Assembly: GCA_934338765.1 (NCBI GenBank)
Contig: CAKRHL010000009.1
Coordinates: forward strand, 1 to 28,069
Length of the DNA stretch: 28,069 nt
Origin: an uncultured Lachnospiraceae bacterium
GTDB taxonomy: Bacteria > Bacillota > Clostridia > Lachnospirales > Lachnospiraceae
Direction: 5' to 3'
The notes under the pieces: generated by a model
What the model was told of the DNA's origin: nothing
The model's input: the letters and a program-made list of their open reading frames with translations, nothing else
Database searches by the model: none
In this document: positions 13,537-20,575 of the stretch, piece by piece
Numbering within the stretch: position 1 is the first letter of the stretch
How the letters are laid out: each line of letters opens with the position of its first letter
Program-made: the position numbers and the translations under genes

Positions 13537-14492
13537 TTTACGACTCCTGTTTCTTCTAATCTCTTCCTTAATTGTAGTGATAAAATTTTTTTCTCATCTT
13601 CTTCCTCCATATTTTTTTGATAATGCCGGTAATATTCTCCCAACACCCTCTCAGACTCCCACGGCTTTATACTGCCCACATAATGAATGATCCGGGGCTC
13701 TGTCCTCTCCAGATCCCGAAACATCTGCCGGCTGTTTTCATTGCCGCTGCGCAGATGTTCTTCGATAAATGTCATGTAATTCCATGTGACATCCAACGGC
13801 AGAACCCGGCCATCAAAAAGCATATTCAGCACATCCTGATCACAGTAGGTATACTCATGCTCATTTAACAGCCTCAGGATCTCTTCCATAGAAAGCCTTG
13901 CTCTTGCCTTCTCCAGATCAAAGAGCAAAACTCCGGAGTTAAAATAATCTTCCGGCACTTTCATGCCCAGCGCATCCGTCCTGTAATTGTCTACATTGTA
14001 CGGGTAGCCGTCAAAAAACACGGCCCGCTTTGTCCGGGAAAATACCCGGAACTCCTCTGCCCTGACCGCTGCAATCTCTGCTTCTCCCAGCTCCGTGTCA
14101 TACAGCCGGCTTACGTCTCCGTTCACAATAAGATCGCAGTCCAGATATAATATACGCTGATACCTCGAAAAGGTGTCTCCCAGCAAAAGCAGGCGGTACA
14201 CTGCTTCCACCGTGTAATAATATCCTACCTCCTCCGGCAGCCGGTCACTCCACGCCGCAACAGACAGCAGGCGTATCGTCACGCCCTCTGCCTCCGCTGC
14301 CAGCGCCAGCAGCTTCTGCTGATGCTCCTCTGATATATCCTTATGTAATATAAGAATATCGTAGTACCTCTCCCTGTTCCTGTTACAGAGCATGGAATAA
14401 ACCGCCACCCGCAGATACGGCGCATATCCGTCATCACTTGCAAAACAAACCACCACCGGCTCATAGGCAGGCTTTACCTTAAAATCTTTCAT
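13419..14492 (-). CDS. GT8-family glycosyltransferase
   Basis: A 357-residue family 8 glycosyltransferase, transferring sugar from a nucleotide donor with retention. Motifs: VVVCFASDDGYAPYLRVAVYS at the start of the GT-A fold, the metal-binding DxD in ILYLDCDLIVNGD (residues 118-120), YFNSGVLLFDLEKAR, TYCDQDVLNMLF, and IIHYVGSIKPW with its conserved HxxGxxKPW. ATG 14492 follows AAAGGAGAAGGC. The catalytic domain ends near residue 310; the last 39 residues overlap the start of the surface-protein gene in another frame and look non-native (several Cys and His, no domain). A lost stop or frameshift, or true overlap for coupling, could explain this. Together they suggest that it glycosylates the Thr/Ser-rich surface protein, which is inference. 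Confidence 0.92.
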   Translation of the reverse strand: MKDFKVKPAYEPVVVCFASDDGYAPYLRVAVYSMLCNRNRERYYDILILHKDISEEHQQKLLALAAEAEGVTIRLLSVAAWSDRLPEEVGYYYTVEAVYRLLLLGDTFSRYQRILYLDCDLIVNGDVSRLYDTELGEAEIAAVRAEEFRVFSRTKRAVFFDGYPYNVDNYRTDALGMKVPEDYFNSGVLLFDLEKARARLSMEEILRLLNEHEYTYCDQDVLNMLFDGRVLPLDVTWNYMTFIEEHLRSGNENSRQMFRDLERTEPRIIHYVGSIKPWESERVLGEYYRHYQKNMEEEDEKKILSLQLRKRLEETGVVKCAKTQPDWSVLQHCLQPCWAVCRGHKMHLHIPGHKAVL

Positions 14493-14525
14493 GCCTTCTC
14501 CTTTCCTTTTTTTTCTCCCACCATC

Positions 14526-14554
14526 ATGATACCCTATGTCTCACATAATTTCAA
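14526..14554 (-). promoter_or_regulatory. promoter of the GT8 / surface-protein transcript
   Basis: On the minus strand TTGAAA (14549-14554), 17 nt, TATCAT (14526-14531), 34 nt upstream of the GT8 start codon. It is divergent from, and within 20 nt of, the plus-strand promoter at 14572-14600, so one regulator could affect both. Confidence 0.6.
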
Positions 14555-14571
14555 TTGTATTTTCCATATTA

Positions 14572-14600
14572 TTGACTTATTGCCCGCAAAACCCTATAAT
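14572..14600 (+). promoter_or_regulatory. promoter of the ABC importer operon
   Basis: TTGACT (14572-14577), 17 nt, TATAAT (14595-14600): a near-consensus sigma-A promoter. The leader of about 100 nt contains pairs CTGATA/TATCAG (14628-14633 and about 14673-14680) enclosing AAAGCA...TGCTTT followed by extra T, an AT-rich hairpin that could be an attenuator. No T-box hallmarks and no Trp-rich leader peptide were found. Confidence 0.75.
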
Positions 14601-14705
14601 TTATACAATTGCACATATTAGCATCTGATATCACGAAAGCAGAATAAATTGACATAAATTTTGCTTTTTTGCCGTATCAGCAACATCAAGGAGGAATTTT
14701 AAATT

Positions 14706-15719
14706 ATGAGAAAGACATTCAAGAAACTTTTATCACTGACACTCGCGACTACGATGGTCGTTGGTCTTGCAGGCTGTGGCAATACCGCTTCCAATGGCGG
14801 CAGCTCTGATTCCGCTGACAAGGGTGGCGGATCCGGCAAGACATACACCGTTGGTATCTGCCAGCTTGTACAGCACGAGGCACTCGACGCTGCCACAAAG
14901 GGATTTAAGACCGCTTTGAAGGATAAACTGGGAGACAATGTAAAGTTTGATGAGCAGAATGCGGCCGGTGATGCACCAACCTGTTCTACCATCTGTACTT
15001 CCTTTGTTACCAACAACTATGACCTGATCCTCGGTAATGCAACCGCAGCATTCCAGGCTGCCGTTTCCGCAACAGATAAGATCCCGGTACTTGGTACATC
15101 CATCACGGATTATGGCACTGCTCTTGACATCTCCGACTGGAAGGGCGTAACCGGCAAGAACGCTTCCGGTACCACAGACCTTGCTCCACTGGATCAGCAG
15201 GCAAACTGTATCGCAGAGCTGTTCCCGGATGCCAAGAACATCGGTATCCTCTACTGCTCTTCCGAGCCAAACAGTATCTATCAGTCAAAAACCATCACCA
15301 AGTATCTGGAGGACAAGGGATACAAAGTAAAGGATTACACCTTCTCTGATTCCAACGATGTTGCTTCTGTTACAAAGAATGCATGTGATGCTTCTGATGT
15401 GATCTATATTCCTACGGACAATACCGCTGCTTCCTGCACTGAGGCGATCAATAATGTAGCAGCTCCTGCTAAGACTCCCGTATTCGCCGGCGAGGAAGGT
15501 CTTGCAAAGGGCTGTGGTGTTGCTACCCTGTCTATCAGCTACTATGATCTCGGATATGAGACCGGTGAGATGGCTTATGACATTCTTGTAAACGGCAAGG
15601 ATATTTCCAAGATGGAAGTACAGTCTGCTCCGAAGTTCACCAAAGAGTATATCGAAGATCGTGCAAAGGATCTGAATGTAACAATTCCTGACGGCTACGA
15701 GAAGATTTCTGCTGAATAA
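14706..15719 (+). CDS. ABC importer substrate-binding lipoprotein, TrpX type
   Basis: The extracellular receptor of an ABC importer. 337 residues with a lipoprotein signal (KKLLSLTLATTMVVGLAGC, lipid-bearing Cys24), a Ser/Gly-rich linker, then a periplasmic-binding fold of the ABC_sub_bind (DUF534) family: TYTVGICQLVQHEALDAATK, NAAGDAPTCSTICTSFV, DLILGNATAAFQAA, PVLGTSITDY, NIGILYCSSEPNS, DVIYIPTDNTAAS, TPVFAGEEGLAKGCGVATLS. Members transport aromatic amino acids such as tryptophan (TrpX) or related small molecules. It is encoded with a permease and ATPase immediately downstream, each with its own ribosome binding site (here CAAGGAGGAATTTTAAATT). Ligand cannot be decided from sequence. Confidence 0.93.
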   Translation: MRKTFKKLLSLTLATTMVVGLAGCGNTASNGGSSDSADKGGGSGKTYTVGICQLVQHEALDAATKGFKTALKDKLGDNVKFDEQNAAGDAPTCSTICTSFVTNNYDLILGNATAAFQAAVSATDKIPVLGTSITDYGTALDISDWKGVTGKNASGTTDLAPLDQQANCIAELFPDAKNIGILYCSSEPNSIYQSKTITKYLEDKGYKVKDYTFSDSNDVASVTKNACDASDVIYIPTDNTAASCTEAINNVAAPAKTPVFAGEEGLAKGCGVATLSISYYDLGYETGEMAYDILVNGKDISKMEVQSAPKFTKEYIEDRAKDLNVTIPDGYEKISAE

Positions 15720-15766
15720 TAATATTGGAGACAGCGGGCAATTGATTGCCCAGAAACGAGGAAAAT

Positions 15767-16747
15767 ATGTTTATATTAAATTATTTTGCTTCATTGAACC
15801 CGGTGGCATTTACCAATGCCCTGCCGGGTAATGTGGCACAGGGTCTGATCTGGGGTATTATGGCACTGGGAGTTTATATCACCTTCCGTCTCCTGGATTT
15901 TGCCGACCTGACTGTAGATGGCTCCTTTGCCACCGGCGGAGCAGTCACCGTTATGATGACCATAAACGGGCACAACATCTGGATCTCCCTGCTGTGCGCA
16001 TGTATTGCCGGACTTCTTGCAGGTCTGTGCACCGGTCTGTTACATACGAAGCTTGGTATCCCGCCGATCCTTGCCGGTATCCTGACACAGATTGCGCTTT
16101 ATTCCATCAATCTGAATATAATGGACCGCCACGCAAATCAGGCACTGAGTATTGATAAGTATGATCTGATCATCTCATCCCGCCAGCTCAATCATGCGAT
16201 CATCGTGGGCGTTGCGTTTGCCATCGTATTGATCGCCCTTCTGTACTGGTATTTCGGTACGGAGCAGGGTTCTGCCATCCGTGCGACCGGATGTAATCCT
16301 GCCATGAGTAAGGCACAGGGTATTAACATTGATACCATGAAACTCATCGGTCTTGCCCTTTCCAACGGAATCGTTGCATTGTCCGGCGGGCTTCTGTCCC
16401 AGTACTCCGGTTTCTCGGATGTGAATATGGGACGAGGCGGTATCGTAATCGGTCTCGCTGCAGTTATTATCGGAGAGGTTCTCGGAGATGCTATTCTGGG
16501 CAAGCACATGGATTTCAAGGGACGTCTTACTTTTGTAGTTCTTGGCGGTATTATCTATTACGTAGTGATCGGTATCGTCCTGTGGCTGAAGATGCCTAGT
16601 GATGACCTGAAGCTTTTCACAGCCATCATCGTAGCGATCTTCCTTGCAGTTCCTTATCTGAAGGGAAAGAGTAAAAGCTCCTTCAAGAAAGCCGGCAAGC
16701 GCTCTGCTGCCGCTTTAAACAGCGCATCTGCAAAGGAGGGCAAATAA
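15767..16747 (+). CDS. ABC importer permease, TrpY / branched-chain permease type
   Basis: A 326-residue integral membrane permease (BPD_transp_2 family), with 8-10 hydrophobic helices. Typical features: LIWGIMALGVYITFRLLDFADLTVDGSFATGGA near the N-terminus, ILAGILTQIALYSINLNIM, RATGCNPAMSKAQGIN (cytoplasmic coupling loop to the ATPase), and GGIVIGLAAVIIGEVLGDAIL. The first ATG after ACGAGGAAAAT is 15767; an upstream in-frame extension has no suitable start. It ends with a basic tail of about 25 residues. The stop abuts the ATG of the ATPase gene with no gap, so the two are translationally coupled. Confidence 0.93.
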   Translation: MFILNYFASLNPVAFTNALPGNVAQGLIWGIMALGVYITFRLLDFADLTVDGSFATGGAVTVMMTINGHNIWISLLCACIAGLLAGLCTGLLHTKLGIPPILAGILTQIALYSINLNIMDRHANQALSIDKYDLIISSRQLNHAIIVGVAFAIVLIALLYWYFGTEQGSAIRATGCNPAMSKAQGINIDTMKLIGLALSNGIVALSGGLLSQYSGFSDVNMGRGGIVIGLAAVIIGEVLGDAILGKHMDFKGRLTFVVLGGIIYYVVIGIVLWLKMPSDDLKLFTAIIVAIFLAVPYLKGKSKSSFKKAGKRSAAALNSASAKEGK

Positions 16748-17542
16748 ATGTTAGAGATTCGTAATGTACATAAAACCTTTAACCTGGGAACCATCAACGA
16801 AAAACATGCCTTAAACGGCGTTGACCTCACCTTAAATGAGGGCGATTTCGTTACTGTTATCGGCGGTAACGGTGCCGGAAAGTCCACCATGCTCAACGCT
16901 ATCGCCGGTACATGGCCGGTGGATGAGGGTTCTATCCTGATCGATGGCGTGGATGTAACAGGACTTCCGGAGTTTAAGCGTGCCTCCTTCCTGGGACGTG
17001 TATTTCAGGATCCTATGACAGGTACAACTGCCACCATGCAGATTGACGAAAATCTGGCTCTGGCAGCACGCCGCGGTCAGCACCGTGGTCTGAAATGGGG
17101 TATCACCAAAAAGGAAAAGGCAAAATTCCATGAGCTTTTGAAAACACTGGAGCTTGGTCTGGAGGACCGCATGACCTCAAAGGTTGGTCTGCTCTCCGGT
17201 GGGCAGCGTCAGGCTGTCACTCTGCTGATGGCATCCCTTCAGAAGCCAAAGCTTCTCCTGCTGGATGAGCATACCGCGGCTCTGGATCCAAAGACTGCTG
17301 CTAAGGTACTGGAGCTCACCGACAAGATCATCAAGGAGAACCACCTGACTGCTATGATGGTGACACACAACATGCGTGATGCCATCGCACATGGCAATCG
17401 TCTGATCATGATGAACAACGGACGTGTCATTTTGAATATCTCCGGCGAGGAGAAAAAGAAACTGACCGTAGAAGATCTTTTGGTAAAATTTGAAGAGGTC
17501 TCCGGCGAGGAGTTTGATTCCGATAAGGCACTGCTGGGATAA
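16748..17542 (+). CDS. ABC importer ATPase, TrpZ type
   Basis: The 264-residue ATP-hydrolysing subunit. Walker A GGNGAGKST (residues 39-47), Q-loop VFQDPMTG, signature LLSGGQRQAV (about 142-151), Walker B LLLLDEHTAALD, H-loop VTHNMRDA. It fits the small-molecule importer ATPases found with TrpX-type receptors. The start ATG follows directly on the permease stop, with AAAGGAGGGC inside the permease end as ribosome binding site. The operon ends with the strong terminator at 17602-17645. Confidence 0.95.
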   Translation: MLEIRNVHKTFNLGTINEKHALNGVDLTLNEGDFVTVIGGNGAGKSTMLNAIAGTWPVDEGSILIDGVDVTGLPEFKRASFLGRVFQDPMTGTTATMQIDENLALAARRGQHRGLKWGITKKEKAKFHELLKTLELGLEDRMTSKVGLLSGGQRQAVTLLMASLQKPKLLLLDEHTAALDPKTAAKVLELTDKIIKENHLTAMMVTHNMRDAIAHGNRLIMMNNGRVILNISGEEKKKLTVEDLLVKFEEVSGEEFDSDKALLG

Positions 17543-17601
17543 TCATCAACGTAACTAATCCGGTTTTTTAACAACTGTGTTAGAAACACACCGTTATTAA
17601 G

Positions 17602-17645
17602 GCTGTATATCTGCTGGTCCTTCCTCGTCAGATATACAGCTTTTT
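17602..17645 (+). terminator. terminator of the ABC importer operon
   Basis: Perfect 12-bp arms GCTGTATATCTG (17602-17613) and CAGATATACAGC (17629-17640) with a 15-nt loop, followed by TTTTT. Confidence 0.92.
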
Positions 17646-17670
17646 ACTACTATAGAAAGAGAGACTTTTT

Positions 17671-18621
17671 ATGTACCATTTTGGAATTATCGGAGCAGGA
17701 AATATTGCTCATAAATTTATCGAAGCAGTTCGTATGACAAAAAACGCCGACGTAACAGCGGTTGCCAGCAAGTCTTTGGAGCGTGCCAGAGATTGGGCCG
17801 AAAAGGAGGGGCTGAGCCGGTATTACGACAGCTATGAAACACTTCTGGCCAATCCTGACATTAACATTATCTATATCGCCACATTATCTAACGCTCACTA
17901 TGACAATATCAAGGCGTGTCTGGAAGCCGGCAAACATGTAATCTGTGAAAAGCCCATGACACAGACCGCTTCCCAGGCACAGGAGATGATCACCCTTGCC
18001 AGAGAAAAGCAGCTTTTTCTTATGGAGGGCATGTGGTCACGCTTTCTGCCAAAATCCCTCCGGGTGCGCCGGTGGATTCAGGAAGGCAGGATCGGAGAGC
18101 TTCATCTGATGCAGGCAAATATCGGCTGGAAAGCCGACAAAACCTATAATAAACGATTATTTTATCCGGAACTCGGCGGCGGCTCCCTCTACGATATCGG
18201 AATCTATCCTATGGAACTGCTGCCCTATTATGCAGACCAGAAGATTACCCAGATACAATTTTTGAAAAAAGATTATTCTACAGGTGTAGATGATATTGTC
18301 AGCCTGAATCTACAATTAGAACGGTGCATTGCCAATATCCAGTGTTCCTTTACCACCAAAATGCCGGAGGATGCCTATCTATATGGCAGCGATGGCTATA
18401 TCCATATCCCAAAGATCCATTTCGGCAACCGTGCACGCCTGTATGATCTGGAAGACCGGCTGGTGGAGGATTTCCATGAAGGTCTGGACAACGGCTTTTA
18501 CTACGAGGTCTGCGAAGTCATTTCCTGCATCGAAAAAGGACAGACGGAAAGCTCCATCTGCCCATTAAATATGACATATGACAATGCAAAACTGTTTGAT
18601 CATGTCCTGCGCTCCAGATAA
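17671..18621 (+). CDS. Gfo/Idh/MocA-family oxidoreductase
   Basis: A 316-residue NAD(P)-dependent sugar or inositol-type dehydrogenase. The Rossmann fingerprint GIIGAGNIAHKF (residues 5-16), the family motif GKHVICEKPMTQTASQA (Lys94 in EKP), and C-terminal domain blocks MWSRFLPK, GGGSLYDIGIYPMELL are all present and full length. The start ATG has a modest AAAGAGAG ribosome binding site. It sits 26 nt after the importer operon terminator, so it may have its own promoter; none was clear. It converges with the BASS transporter at 18648 with only 26 nt between. Substrate unknown. Confidence 0.95.
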   Translation: MYHFGIIGAGNIAHKFIEAVRMTKNADVTAVASKSLERARDWAEKEGLSRYYDSYETLLANPDINIIYIATLSNAHYDNIKACLEAGKHVICEKPMTQTASQAQEMITLAREKQLFLMEGMWSRFLPKSLRVRRWIQEGRIGELHLMQANIGWKADKTYNKRLFYPELGGGSLYDIGIYPMELLPYYADQKITQIQFLKKDYSTGVDDIVSLNLQLERCIANIQCSFTTKMPEDAYLYGSDGYIHIPKIHFGNRARLYDLEDRLVEDFHEGLDNGFYYEVCEVISCIEKGQTESSICPLNMTYDNAKLFDHVLRSR

Positions 18622-18647
18622 TTTATCCTTATATCAGGCACCTGCTG

Positions 18648-19595
18648 TCACTCCTTACGGGAGGCTCTCTCCAGACCCTTTCCGTACAATGCCGCCAGCA
18701 TCTGCTGAAATAATGTGGCGATCAGAACCGGAAAGATAGCTTCTCCCGGAAAAGAGCTGGTTGCGATCACAGCTCCGGCACTGATATTGCGCATTCCGGC
18801 TCCGTACATCATAGAAACCTGTGTCTGCCGGTCCTGATGGAACAAACGGGCGATCACAAGACCGGCTCCATAGCCCCCTGCTGCCAGAAGAAACATAAAA
18901 ACGGCTACCAGGATCCGCTGCCCATTCATGTGACGGACATACGGCGCAACCCCGGAGGAGTTTGAAGCAACGACAAACATCAACGCAATTTTAGAAAACG
19001 GTGCCAGTCTGGACGGCCATGTCTCCCTGACACGATCTGCGCTGACCTGATTTAATGTCATTGCAACAATCGCCGGAAGTGCAACCATAAAAACAAGCTG
19101 GCTGATCATATGGGTCATATCAATATGAACCTTCGATCCCACAAAAATGCTAAGCGTGATCGGAATGATCAACGGTGCCAGAACCGTATCTACCACCACA
19201 AGTGCCAGCGAAACCGCCAGGTTTCCATCATAGATCATCACCCACATTAAAGCACTGACAGCCGTAGGAACCGCAAATTCCAGCACCATTCCCGTGACCA
19301 GATCGGGATTCCCCGGAAATGCCAGGGTTCCCACACCGCAGACAATCCCCGGAATCACCAGATGAAGCAGCGCCATCACGATCAACAGCGGTGCCGGATT
19401 CCGGAATACATTTGCCACATCACGGAATCTGGATTTGAGTGCTCCGGTAAACGTCATAAATGCAAATACATAGGGAACAAAGGGCACACCATGCTTTGCA
19501 ATCTGTGGAAACAATACCCCAAACGCAAGACACGCCGGCGTAACCAGCGCCATCCATTTTTCTATAAAGCTGTTAAATCGATATAATGTTTTCAT
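18648..19595 (-). CDS. bile acid:sodium symporter (BASS/SBF) family transporter
   Basis: A 315-residue integral membrane protein with about nine or ten hydrophobic helices. The family features are PEEP-like prolines and signatures such as LVTPACLAFGVLFP, PFVPYVFAFMTFTGALKS, LEFAVPTAVSALMWVMIYDG and YGAGMRNISAGAVIATSSFP. BASS-family proteins co-transport organic anions (bile acids, pantothenate, pyruvate and others) with sodium or protons. ATG 19595 follows AAGGAGGATGACAGCAA. A 39-codon frame upstream overlaps the start by ATGA. Transcription is from a consensus promoter more than 200 nt upstream, leaving a structured leader (19729-19774). Substrate unassigned. Confidence 0.9.
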   Translation of the reverse strand: MKTLYRFNSFIEKWMALVTPACLAFGVLFPQIAKHGVPFVPYVFAFMTFTGALKSRFRDVANVFRNPAPLLIVMALLHLVIPGIVCGVGTLAFPGNPDLVTGMVLEFAVPTAVSALMWVMIYDGNLAVSLALVVVDTVLAPLIIPITLSIFVGSKVHIDMTHMISQLVFMVALPAIVAMTLNQVSADRVRETWPSRLAPFSKIALMFVVASNSSGVAPYVRHMNGQRILVAVFMFLLAAGGYGAGLVIARLFHQDRQTQVSMMYGAGMRNISAGAVIATSSFPGEAIFPVLIATLFQQMLAALYGKGLERASRKE

Positions 19596-19711
19596 TTGCT
19601 GTCATCCTCCTTCGTGTTGTAAACGGACATTTCCCGATATAACTTCTTTGCGACAAAATCAATATCTTTAACTCCATAAATATATTCGTCTGCATTCTTC
19701 TTAGGAGACAA
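19592..19711 (-). CDS. possible 39-residue coupled upstream frame
   Basis: Starting from TTG 19711, the frame ends at TGA 19592-19594, overlapping the transporter's ATG by ATGA, the classical form of translational coupling. The product (MSPKKNADEYIYGVKDIDFV at the start) is protein-like and hydrophilic. No good ribosome binding site precedes the TTG, and a TGA is two codons upstream, so it may be the C-terminal remnant of a lost gene. The coupling overlap is the best argument that it matters. Confidence 0.35.
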   Translation of the reverse strand: MSPKKNADEYIYGVKDIDFVAKKLYREMSVYNTKEDDSK

Positions 19712-19728
19712 AAATCATATTGAAAACC

Positions 19729-19774
19729 GTGCCACATCAGAAACCGTCTGGGCACAATTTATTTTCTGGTGTGG
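19729..19774 (-). ncRNA. candidate structured leader with pseudoknot pairing
   Basis: In the transcript of the BASS gene, CCACACCAGAAA and TTTCTGATGTGG (arms 19763-19774 and 19732-19743) form a 12-bp stem with one mismatch. Inside its loop GTGCC (19751-19755) can pair with GGCAC (19729-19733) just beyond the 3' arm, overlapping it by two bases: an H-type pseudoknot or a switch between two folds. This is the layout of a small riboswitch or regulatory leader, but no known class is recognised. Confidence 0.35.
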
Positions 19775-19810
19775 GAAGTTTGAGTTACTTATATTTTTAC
19801 TGCATATTTT

Positions 19811-19839
19811 ATTATATACATTTCTTTATACATACTCAA
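19811..19839 (-). promoter_or_regulatory. promoter of the BASS transporter transcript
   Basis: On the minus strand TTGAGT (19834-19839), 17 nt, TATAAT (19811-19816). Transcription from about 19804 gives a leader of about 200 nt. Confidence 0.7.
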
Positions 19840-20048
19840 TATATTTATAATGCCTTATTCCCCTTATTTCCTAAAAAATCCAAGAAGATCACACTGGAAT
19901 TTGAGACAAACTTCTGGTCACAGGATAAGATCATATTTGTCGCTAAAAAATAATTATTTATGCCGTTTATTATATGTTTTATTACATATCTACAAATAAC
20001 TTTTTCTTTTTTGTGTAAATTGCCGGTAGTTTTTTTATTATAAACGAG

Positions 20049-20054
20049 TATAAT
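20049..20054 (+). promoter_or_regulatory. -10 element of the 20.1-kb RNA
   Basis: TATAAT (20049-20054) lies just before the hairpin-rich RNA. No consensus -35 is present at 16-18 nt (best GTAGTT), so an activator or UP element may be needed; the upstream region is strongly AT-rich. The stretch 19840-20040 holds no clear gene. Confidence 0.45.
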
Positions 20055-20059
20055 ACTGA

Positions 20060-20186
20060 TTACAAATAACACAGGCTCACTTGCTAGCATGTGTTTTTGG
20101 CCGGCGAGGCCACAAATGAAAAGATACTTTGACCGACGAGGTCGCTCTGTTTTTCAGAGTAGGGTATGGTTAGCGCTATACCCTTT
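20060..20186 (+). ncRNA. multi-hairpin RNA with twin CCGRCGAGG hairpins and an intrinsic terminator
   Basis: About 127 nt with five consecutive hairpins: ACACAGGCT/AGCATGTGT (about 20069-20095, one mismatch), TGGCC-GGCGA-GGCCA (20098-20112), GACC-GACGA-GGTC (20131-20143), CTCTG-TTTTT-CAGAG (20145-20159) and GGGTATGGT-TAGC-GCTATACCC (20162-20183) followed by six T. The second and third are a repeat of one design at 32-nt spacing, TTTGRCCGRCGAGGYC, with base changes that preserve pairing (GGCC/GGCC against GACC/GGTC). The last is a good terminator, placed between the RNA and the ribosome binding site of the next gene. This promoter-RNA-terminator-gene order is found in type III toxin-antitoxin loci and in riboswitch-controlled genes. 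The RNA family was not recognised. Confidence 0.6.
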
Positions 20187-20218
20187 TTTCATACATAAAA
20201 ATAAAGGAGTATTATTTT

Positions 20219-20563
20219 TTGAAAGAATATCTAAAAGCTCAAAACAAAACTACAGACGCTATTATCTCTAACATCTTCACTACAGATGAACTTAATCGCT
20301 TTTCTAAATCCGATTACCGCTGGGCTGATAACCGAACAAAACAATATCGACACAGAACTGTCAGCGTTAATCGCATCTTATATCAACATCCCGGTGTAAT
20401 TCCTCCTTCTTCTGATACATATAAAAAAATAGAAGAGCTGGTTCTCCAAAAATATTTTCCTGATTTTATTTATGAATATACACAAATAAAGCAGAAACTA
20501 TCCGATACAGAAACAGCTCTCCAAATAAAAGAAGAAGAATTAAAATCCCTTTCCACTTATTAA
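20219..20563 (+). CDS. orphan 114-residue protein behind the structured RNA
   Basis: The start is TTG 20219, 10 nt after AAAGGAG; there is no ATG in the frame at all. The product is hydrophilic and charged, without signal peptide or membrane segment. The N-terminal part (about 1-75) is rich in Asn, Thr, Arg and Tyr (DYRWADNRTKQYRHRTVSVN); the C-terminal part from about 88 to 112 is a predicted coiled coil (QIKQKLSDTETALQIKEEEL). AT-rich codon use differs from the neighbours, suggesting transfer. The 3' end is convergent with the FtsX permease gene 12 nt away, so this is a single-gene unit controlled by the RNA and terminator upstream. It does not resemble ToxN/AbiQ-type endoribonucleases in any motif I can see. 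Function unknown; RNA-regulated toxin or defence gene is a guess from layout. Confidence 0.75.
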   Translation: MKEYLKAQNKTTDAIISNIFTTDELNRFSKSDYRWADNRTKQYRHRTVSVNRILYQHPGVIPPSSDTYKKIEELVLQKYFPDFIYEYTQIKQKLSDTETALQIKEEELKSLSTY

Positions 20564-20575
20564 TTGATCACCCTT

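Noticed and set aside
14607..14705. T-box or Trp leader peptide before the TrpX-type importer
   Set aside because: No T-box core, no antiterminator bulge, and no short frame with Trp codons; only a weak AT-rich hairpin is present.
19720..19953. 77-codon plus-strand frame ending TLEFETNFWSQDKIIFVAKK
   Set aside because: The last 26 codons look protein-like, perhaps the remnant of a lost gene, but the first part is AT-rich noise overlapping a minus-strand promoter and leader, and there is no ribosome binding site.
20098..20143. Twin hairpins as a guanidine-II (mini-ykkC) riboswitch
   Set aside because: That class needs ACGR tetraloops closed by G-C in GC-rich stems; here the loops are five-base GGCGA and GACGA on C-G closed stems, and the downstream gene is not a guanidine exporter or carboxylase.
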